Source: JBOHER01 sp050701115 (GTDB lineage: Bacteria; Actinomycetota; Actinomycetes; Mycobacteriales; Pseudonocardiaceae). From it: DNA of 10,522 bases. Positions 5,947 to 10,522 of the stretch are shown in pieces. The stretch is taken from NCBI GenBank assembly GCA_050701115.1, contig JBOHER010000130.1, forward strand, positions 1 through 10,522, written 5' to 3'. The notes beneath the pieces were generated by a model, which saw only the letters and a list, made by a program, of their open reading frames with translations, did no database searches and was not told the origin of the DNA. Position 1 is the first letter of the stretch, and each line of letters opens with the position of its first letter. Position numbers and translations under genes: made by a program.

Positions 5947-8523
5947 GTGAGCACGGGGGATGGTGCATCGGTGACTCGCGCCTTGCCGCCGGTGTCGGTG
6001 GTCGTGGTCAACTACCGTGGCGCGCGCGACACCATCAGCTGCCTGCGCTCTCTTGTCACCGACCTGGACTACCCCGGCCTCGAGATCATCTGCGTGGACA
6101 ACGCATCCGGGGGCGATGACCTCGCCCTGATCCGCGGGGCAATCAGGGAGCTGCGCGGAACCACCATCCGGTTGGTCGAGTCGAGGACGAACCTGGGCTT
6201 CGCCGGAGGCTGCAACCTGGGAGCCCAGCATGCGAAGGGCTCCGTGCTGGCCTTCCTGAACAACGACGCCCGGCCCGATGCGCGGTGGGCGCGGGAGGCG
6301 GTCGCGACGCTGGCCACCGAGCCGACAGTGGCCGCGGTGGCCAGCAAGGTGCTCGACTGGGACGGCACCGGGGTCGACTTCGTCGACGGCGGGCTGACCT
6401 GGTTCGGCATGGGCTACAAGCGCCACGCGGGCACACCGCTCGACCAGTTGCCTGCCGCCGAGCACGACGTGGCCAAGGACGTGCTGTTCGCCACCGGCTC
6501 CGCGATGTTCGTCCGCGCGTCGGTGTTCGCCGAACTCGGCGGATTCGACGAGCGTTTCTTCATGTTCTACGAGGACGTCGACCTCGGCTGGCGACTGAAC
6601 CTGCGTGGCTGGCGGGTGAGGTACGTACCTACTTCGGTTGCCTATCACCGGCACCACGGCACGATGGACGCCGTCGATTCGCCGGACTCGGGCCGGGAGA
6701 CGTTCCTGCTGGAGCGCAATGCGCTCGCAGCGCTGTACAAGAACCTCTCCGACACCACCCTCTCCCGCGCCCTACCGGCGGCCCTGGCCCTCGCGGTTCG
6801 CCGAGCCACCGCACGCGGCGACATCGACGCCACCCAGCTGGACCTGCGGCCCCGATCGGGCCAGACCGGGATGAGCGAACCGGCGACCGAGCCGATCGCT
6901 GTGCCGCGCTCCGCGCTGGCCGGGGTGCTCGCGATCGACCAGTTCGTCGAGCTACTCCCCTCGCTGGCCGCGTCCCGCGCCGAGGTCCAGGCCAGCCGCG
7001 TGCGTACCGATACCGATCTGCTTCCGTTGCTGCGTAAGGCTTTGGAGCCCGCGTACCCGTTGGCCCGATACCTCGCGGCGCACGACATCCTGGTGGCCGC
7101 CTTCGGCATCGAGCAGTCGTTCGGCGCCCGCCGCAAGGTGCTGGTCATCACCGGGGACGCGATCACCGAGCGGATGGCCGGCCCCGCGATCAGGGCATGG
7201 AACATCGCCACGGTGCTGGCAGGCGAACACGACGTCCGGCTGGTCACCGTCAACCCTTCCTGCGACCCACCCCCGGCCCAGTTCTCGGTCAGCGCGGCAC
7301 GGCGACGCGACCTCACCGAGCCGATCGACTGGGCCGATATCGTGATCCTGCAGGGCCACGTGCTGGAAATGGCACCCGCACTGCGTGCCGACCATTCGCG
7401 GCAGATCGTGGTCTGCGACCTGTACGACCCGATGCACCTCGAACTGCTCGAACAAGGCAAGGACGCGCCCGATGACCGCCGTGCGGCCGACCTGATCGGG
7501 GTCACCAAGGTACTCGATGCCCAGCTCGCGCGTGGCGACTTCTTCCTGTGCGCCTCGCAACGCCAACGGCACTTCTGGCTTGGCCACCTCGCCGCGATTG
7601 GCAGGCTGTCTCCGCGGCTGTACGACGCCGATCCGACCACCCAGTCCCTGCTGTCGGTGGTCCCTTTTGGACTTTCCGCGGACCCGCCGCAGCGGACCGG
7701 GCCAGGCCTCAGGGCCACGCTCGATGGGATCTCCGAAACCGACCACGTCATCCTGTGGGCGGGCGGGGTCTACAGCTGGTTCGACCCGCTCACGCTGGTG
7801 CGCGCGGTCGACGAGCTGCGGCAGCGCAGGGCTGACGTCCGGCTGGTGTTCCTCGGGATGCGACACCCGAACCCGGAGGTCGGTGAGATGTCCATTGGCG
7901 CGCAGACCGTGCGGCTGGCCGATTCGCTCGGCCTGACCGGCAAGCATGTGTTCTTCAACGAGCACTGGGTTCCTTACGCCGAGCGGCAGAATTGGCTGCT
8001 CGATGCCGACTGTGGGGTGACCACCCACTTCGAGCACGTGGAGACCACCTTCGCCTTCCGCACGCGAGTGTTGGACTACTTGTGGGCCGGGCTGCCCATC
8101 CTCACCACCGACGGTGATTCCTTCGCCGATCTGGTGCGGGCAGAAGGGCTGGGCGTTGTCGTTCCTGCCACCGATGTCGGCGCATTGGCCGATGCGCTGG
8201 AGAAGGCGCTGTACGACACCGAGTTCGCCGCCGCCTGCACCGAACGGATCGCTGAGGTCGCCGCGCGCTTCGCCTGGCCACGCGCACTGGCCCCGCTGGT
8301 CGATTTCTGCCGGGACCCGCGTCCCGCCGCGGACCGGCTGCCCGGCGCGGCGGATCTGGTGCGCGAAACGCCATTGCGGGGTTCCGCCCTGGTCCGTCGC
8401 GACCTGCGGTTGGTGCGCGAGTACCTCGGCGACGGCGGGGTCGGCGAACTGGCTCGCCGCGCGGGTGGGCGGATGCTACGGGTCGCGCGCGGGGTGCGCA
8501 GCAAAGGGCGCGGCGATGGCTGA
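5947..8523 (+). CDS. Two-domain glycosyltransferase: N-terminal GT2 fused to a C-terminal GT4-like domain
   Basis: This 858-residue protein joins two glycosyltransferases and so may add two sugars in succession. Residues about 14-262 are a GT2 (GT-A) domain: VSVVVVNYRG (16-25), CVDNASGGDD (49-58), TNLGFAGGCN (81-90), FLNNDARPD (103-111), ATGSAMFVR (182-190), FMFYEDVDLGWRLNLRGW (205-222) and LERNAL (255-260). Residues about 263-395 form a mostly helical linker of unknown role. Residues about 396-790 form a GT-B domain: KVLVITGDAITERMAGPAIR (397-416), DIVILQGHVLEMAP (464-477), VVCDLYDPMH (488-497), ILWAGGVYSWFDPLTLVRA (602-620), VFLGMRHPNP (634-643) and RTRVLDYLWAGLPILTTDGD (705-724). The standard GT4 E-x7-E pair is absent, so this is a divergent subgroup. 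The tail (791-858) is Arg-rich. Both parts look intact at the donor sites. The stop overlaps the next start by 8 bases. Confidence 0.88.
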   Translation: MSTGDGASVTRALPPVSVVVVNYRGARDTISCLRSLVTDLDYPGLEIICVDNASGGDDLALIRGAIRELRGTTIRLVESRTNLGFAGGCNLGAQHAKGSVLAFLNNDARPDARWAREAVATLATEPTVAAVASKVLDWDGTGVDFVDGGLTWFGMGYKRHAGTPLDQLPAAEHDVAKDVLFATGSAMFVRASVFAELGGFDERFFMFYEDVDLGWRLNLRGWRVRYVPTSVAYHRHHGTMDAVDSPDSGRETFLLERNALAALYKNLSDTTLSRALPAALALAVRRATARGDIDATQLDLRPRSGQTGMSEPATEPIAVPRSALAGVLAIDQFVELLPSLAASRAEVQASRVRTDTDLLPLLRKALEPAYPLARYLAAHDILVAAFGIEQSFGARRKVLVITGDAITERMAGPAIRAWNIATVLAGEHDVRLVTVNPSCDPPPAQFSVSAARRRDLTEPIDWADIVILQGHVLEMAPALRADHSRQIVVCDLYDPMHLELLEQGKDAPDDRRAADLIGVTKVLDAQLARGDFFLCASQRQRHFWLGHLAAIGRLSPRLYDADPTTQSLLSVVPFGLSADPPQRTGPGLRATLDGISETDHVILWAGGVYSWFDPLTLVRAVDELRQRRADVRLVFLGMRHPNPEVGEMSIGAQTVRLADSLGLTGKHVFFNEHWVPYAERQNWLLDADCGVTTHFEHVETTFAFRTRVLDYLWAGLPILTTDGDSFADLVRAEGLGVVVPATDVGALADALEKALYDTEFAAACTERIAEVAARFAWPRALAPLVDFCRDPRPAADRLPGAADLVRETPLRGSALVRRDLRLVREYLGDGGVGELARRAGGRMLRVARGVRSKGRGDG

Positions 8524-9598
8524 ACGCCCGCTACGAGTGCTGCTCGACGGCACTCCGCTGCTCGGTGAACGCACCGGCATCGGTCGCTACACGGCCTCGT
8601 TGTCCGAGGAGCTCGCGTCGATACCCGAGGTCGACACCAGAGCCGTCGCCTTCACCCTGCGCGGTTGGCGCAAGCTGCGGTCGGTACTGCCGCACGGGGT
8701 ACGCGCCCGCGGGATGCCGGTCGCGGCGCGGGCCCTTCGGGCGGCCTGGTTGCGAAGTTCCTTTCCGCCGATCGAACTGTTCGCCGGACCAACCGACGTC
8801 GTGCACGGGACGAATTTCGTGCTACCGGGTGCGCTACGGGCCGCGGGCGTGCTCACCATTCATGACCTCGCTTTCCTCGATGCGCCTGAAGAACTGCGGC
8901 AGAGCGACGTGCGGTTGCCTGAGTTGATCCGCAAGGGTGCCGCTCGCGCGGACGTGATCTGTACGCCGACCGCGGCTGTGGCCGACCGGGTCGCCGAACG
9001 ACTCGAGGTGAATCGGGACAAGATCATGGTCACCCCACTCGGCGTCGACCCCGCCTGGTTCACCGCGCGCCCGCCGAACAACGATCTGCGGTCCCGGTTC
9101 GGCCTGCCATCGGAGTACCTGCTCTTCGTGGGGACTTCCGGCCCGCGCAAAGGATTGGATTGGCTGATTCGCACGCACGATTCCGCACCCGATCTGCCGC
9201 CGCTGGTCTTCATCGGACCCGGCCGGTTCGTGGTGAATGACCGGTCGCAGCACGTGGGCTATGTGTCCGATGTGGACCTTCGTAGCGTGGTCGCGGGAGC
9301 GTCGGCCCTCGTGCTGCCCTCCCGAGACGAAGGCTTCGGGCTGCCCGTGCTCGAAGCGATGGCCTGTGACGTACCGGTGGTCTGCACCGATGTGCCGTCG
9401 CTACGCGAGGTCGCCGGTAAGTACGCGCATCTGGTGCCCTACGGGGACGTCGACGCACTCGCCGCAGCGCTGACCACCGCGACCGGCGATCAGCGCACCC
9501 CGTCCACGTCGATCGCCCGGCGGGCGCACGCGTCGACCTTCACCTGGCGTCGATGCGCCGAGTCCACAGTGGACGCCTATCGGGCGGCAGTGGGCTGA
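8516..9598 (+). CDS. GT4-family glycosyltransferase (GT-B fold)
   Basis: This 360-residue retaining glycosyltransferase shows LRVLLDGTPLLGERTGIGRY (6-25), VVHGTNFVLPGALRAAGVLT (95-114), IHDLAFLD (115-122), VICTPTAAVADRVAERL (147-163), VTPLGVDPAWF (172-182), LFVGTSGPRKGLDWLI (203-218), VFIGPGRF (231-238) and EGFGLPVLEAMACD (272-285) with the E-x7-E pair at E272 and E280. The donor-site block reads GTSGPRKG where both minus-strand GT4 proteins have LEPRKN or LEPRKG, a small departure from the usual Glu. The ATG at 8516 overlaps the stop of the fusion gene by 8 bases and has AAAGGG (8503-8508) 7 bases upstream, so the two are translationally coupled; the longer frame from 8114 is rejected as it lies within the fusion gene. 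It is probably the last gene of the run, since non-coding and mobile-element debris follow. Confidence 0.9.
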   Translation: MAERPLRVLLDGTPLLGERTGIGRYTASLSEELASIPEVDTRAVAFTLRGWRKLRSVLPHGVRARGMPVAARALRAAWLRSSFPPIELFAGPTDVVHGTNFVLPGALRAAGVLTIHDLAFLDAPEELRQSDVRLPELIRKGAARADVICTPTAAVADRVAERLEVNRDKIMVTPLGVDPAWFTARPPNNDLRSRFGLPSEYLLFVGTSGPRKGLDWLIRTHDSAPDLPPLVFIGPGRFVVNDRSQHVGYVSDVDLRSVVAGASALVLPSRDEGFGLPVLEAMACDVPVVCTDVPSLREVAGKYAHLVPYGDVDALAAALTTATGDQRTPSTSIARRAHASTFTWRRCAESTVDAYRAAVG

Positions 9599-9604
9599 GG
9601 GGGA

Positions 9605-9617
9605 TGTACGACGTACA
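9605..9617. repeat. Short perfect palindrome just after the GT4 stop
   Basis: TGTACG-A-CGTACA is a 6-bp inverted repeat around one central base, 7 bases past the stop at 9598. The one-base spacer makes an RNA hairpin terminator unlikely, so a protein binding site or chance is more plausible. The rest of 9599-9897 holds the transposase remnant and the DUF222 promoter described separately; I see no recognisable intrinsic terminator for the glycosyltransferase run. Confidence 0.4.
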
Positions 9618-9624
9618 GAAGCCG

Positions 9625-9817
9625 CCCCGCCTGGTAGTTGATCTGCAGCCGCAGCAGCACGTAGACACCAGCTTGGCCCGCACCGCGGCCTCCAGCTCGA
9701 GCTCGCCGGCCCGCTCGAGCACCGACACGATCTCCGGCAGGAACGGGGCCAGCCGCTTGCCCGCCGGCGCGTCCAGCACCGCCCAGACCTTGCACAACGG
9801 CACCAGTGACTCATGAA
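9625..9817 (-). pseudogene. Frameshifted remnant of a transposase N-terminal region
   Basis: Read on the minus strand, an in-frame stretch gives SLVPLCKVWAVLDAPAGKRL followed by APFLPEIVSVLERAGELELE and AVRAKLVST. This resembles, from memory, the region between the helix-turn-helix and the DDE catalytic domain of a group of actinobacterial integrase-core transposases, which typically continue with SAATIDRLL. Here the expected continuation appears only after a shift of one base near 9655-9665, as AAAADQLPGG. A TGA in the same frame lies just before the conserved part (near 9823), and no catalytic domain is present in the window. It is therefore a short dead relic of about 60 codons that shows the region after the glycosyltransferase run has received mobile DNA. 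The exact insertion-sequence family is not certain. Confidence 0.6.
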
Positions 9818-9850
9818 CGACTCAGCTACGCGGGTATTTTTGATGAGTCA
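9807..9850. repeat. 8-bp inverted repeat TGACTCAT / ATGAGTCA with an extra GACTCA copy
   Basis: TGACTCAT (9807-9814) and ATGAGTCA (9843-9850) are perfect inverted repeats 28 bases apart. A third, direct copy of GACTCA lies at 9819-9824. The left arm touches the edge of the transposase remnant. The set could be an eroded element end, part of the DUF222 control region, or chance. Confidence 0.45.
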
Positions 9851-9858
9851 ACGCGACG

Positions 9859-9888
9859 TATAGCACACACGTTCGAATACGTGCTATA
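9859..9888. promoter_or_regulatory. Candidate operator: dyad TATAGCAC-N14-GTGCTATA overlapping the -10 box
   Basis: TATAGCAC (9859-9866) and GTGCTATA (9881-9888) form a perfect 8-bp dyad whose arms are two helical turns apart (22 bases between arm centres). The right arm overlaps the -10 box at 9885-9890, so a bound dimer would block transcription. Within it, bases 9873-9888 read TCGAAT-ACGT-GCTATA and match the mycobacterial LexA box TCGAAC-N4-GTTCGA at 8 of 12 specified positions, only a partial match. Confidence 0.45.
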
Positions 9889-9890
9889 AT
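9885..9890 (+). promoter_or_regulatory. Perfect TATAAT -10 box of the DUF222 gene, leaderless arrangement
   Basis: TATAAT at 9885-9890 is followed by 7 bases and then GTG at 9898, so the predicted first transcribed base is at or next to the start codon. No ribosome binding site precedes the GTG. There is no good -35 hexamer (AGCACA lies at 9862-9867). The surrounding bases 9830-9890 are clearly more AT-rich than the genes. Confidence 0.6.
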
Positions 9891-9897
9891 CGTAGGC

Positions 9898-10522
9898 GTG
9901 ATAGCGAAACTCGACATCATCGACCCGAAGTGGAATACCACCACCGCGGCCGTGGAGGTGTCGGGCGTGCTGTCGATGATGTGGTCGGCGGATGCGGAGT
10001 CCGATTGGCGGCCCGAGGGCATCCTCGGTCTGGAGGGGCTGGATTGGGCGCATTTCGGTGCCGATCACGTGGTTGAGTTGATCTCCGCGTCGCAGGCGCT
10101 GGTCGCCCGGGTGCAGGCGGTGCAACTGCGGGCGGTCGAGGAGCTGCGGGTCCGGCGCGGGGACGACCGGGACACCGGGGACGAGGTCGCCTTCGCCCTG
10201 TCGGTGTCCAAGCACACCGGAGACAAGCAGGTGCATCTGGCCAAGGATCTGACCGCCCGGTTCCCGAAGGTGCTTGCGGCGATGGGGCGCGGCGAGCTGG
10301 ACGCCTACAAGGCCTCCCGGATTTGTGACACCGCGCTGCCGCTGCCGGATGAGCAGGCCCGCGAGTTGGACGCGCACATGGACTCCCGGCTGGCCGGGCG
10401 GGACGCCACCGCGATCCAGCAATCCGCGCGGCACAAGGTCGACGCCCTCGACCCGGACGGCGCGGCCCGCCGCGCCGAGCGGCGCCGCAAAGACCGCAAG
10501 GTCGAGCTGATCCCCGCCGAGG
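9898..10522 (+). CDS. DUF222 / 13E12-repeat family protein, probable HNH endonuclease, cut off by the window end
   Basis: The frame is open from GTG 9898 to the last base, giving 208 residues with no stop. The N-terminus (MIAKLDIIDPKWNTTTAAVE) is variable; from about residue 55 it matches the DUF222 domain as I know it: HVVELISASQALVARVQAVQ, then DTGDEVAFALSVSKHTGDKQ, LTARFPKVLAAMGRGELDAY, KASRICDTALPLPDEQAREL and RRAERRRKDRKVELIPAE. The domain is helical and usually precedes a C-terminal HNH nuclease that lies beyond this window, so nuclease activity is inference. Members occur in many copies in actinobacterial genomes (REP13E12 in M. tuberculosis) and several there are reported to be SOS-induced. 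The transposase debris and AT-rich upstream region suggest an acquired segment. The start rests on the -10 box and the absence of any ribosome binding site. Confidence 0.85.
   Translation, partial: MIAKLDIIDPKWNTTTAAVEVSGVLSMMWSADAESDWRPEGILGLEGLDWAHFGADHVVELISASQALVARVQAVQLRAVEELRVRRGDDRDTGDEVAFALSVSKHTGDKQVHLAKDLTARFPKVLAAMGRGELDAYKASRICDTALPLPDEQARELDAHMDSRLAGRDATAIQQSARHKVDALDPDGAARRAERRRKDRKVELIPAE

Noticed and set aside
5749..6657. Minus-strand frame of 302 codons across the gap between the GT2 gene and the fusion
   Set aside because: It runs antisense through two real genes and through the ribosome binding site at 5934-5943; the composition is non-protein-like.
6645..7751. Long minus-strand frame of 368 codons within the GT2-GT4 fusion
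   Set aside because: Its Ser/Arg/Ala-rich composition is typical of antisense shadows, and the opposite strand encodes a continuous glycosyltransferase.
6952..8037. Second long minus-strand frame of 361 codons inside the fusion gene
   Set aside because: No domain, start signal or hydrophobic pattern is seen; it overlaps the conserved GT-B domain on the other strand.
8114..8515. N-terminal extension of the last GT4 gene
   Set aside because: It lies in another frame of the fusion gene and is Cys/Trp/Arg-rich shadow sequence; ATG 8516 with AAAGGG is the supported start.
9605..9617. TGTACGACGTACA as a transcription terminator
   Set aside because: A one-base spacer cannot form an RNA loop and no T tract follows; recorded only as a palindrome.
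1..10522. tRNA or rRNA genes, CRISPR arrays, riboswitches or long tandem repeats
   Set aside because: Nothing of the kind was recognised on either strand; the only repetitive coding stretch is the short Pro/Glu linker near 1530-1600.

Overview
The window is GC-rich and strongly codon-biased, with GTG starts and weak -35 promoters. It looks like chromosomal DNA of a mycolata-related actinomycete, most likely of the Pseudonocardiales (inference). The best taxonomic clue is a pair of genes whose products I recognise as close relatives of Mycobacterium tuberculosis ManB (Rv3264c) and WbbL1 (Rv3265c). These are adjacent in Mycobacterium; here a small unknown gene on the opposite strand lies between them.

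Layout. Bases 14-1102 (minus) encode the GDP-mannose pyrophosphorylase. A divergent control region (1103-1259) separates it from a small plus-strand gene of unknown function (1260-1673). That gene runs convergently into wbbL (1688-2590, minus), and a GC-rich hairpin spans both stop codons. wbbL is the last gene of a minus-strand run with two GT4-type glycosyltransferases upstream (2597-3748 and 3783-4958). The start of the second GT4 gene meets, head to head and with no intergenic space, the start of a plus-strand run: a GT2 glycosyltransferase (4960-5910), a large GT2-GT4 fusion (5947-8523) and another GT4 (8516-9598) whose start overlaps the end of the fusion.

The right end (9599-10522) is different. 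It holds a frameshifted remnant of a transposase N-terminus, several short inverted repeats, and a perfect TATAAT -10 box placed for a leaderless transcript. The transcript would begin at the GTG of a DUF222 / 13E12-family gene, which is cut off by the window edge before its expected HNH nuclease domain.

Working together (inference). ManB supplies GDP-mannose. WbbL adds rhamnose to the lipid-linked GlcNAc that starts the arabinogalactan linker. The five further glycosyltransferase genes (six glycosyltransferase domains) would build a cell-wall or surface glycan beside this conserved core. No polymerase, flippase, transporter or sugar-nucleotide pathway other than ManB is visible, so the product cannot be named. 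The most interesting items are this compact and apparently uncharacterised glycosyltransferase block, the three-part fusion enzyme, the zero-gap divergent starts, and the DUF222 promoter with its overlapping dyad.
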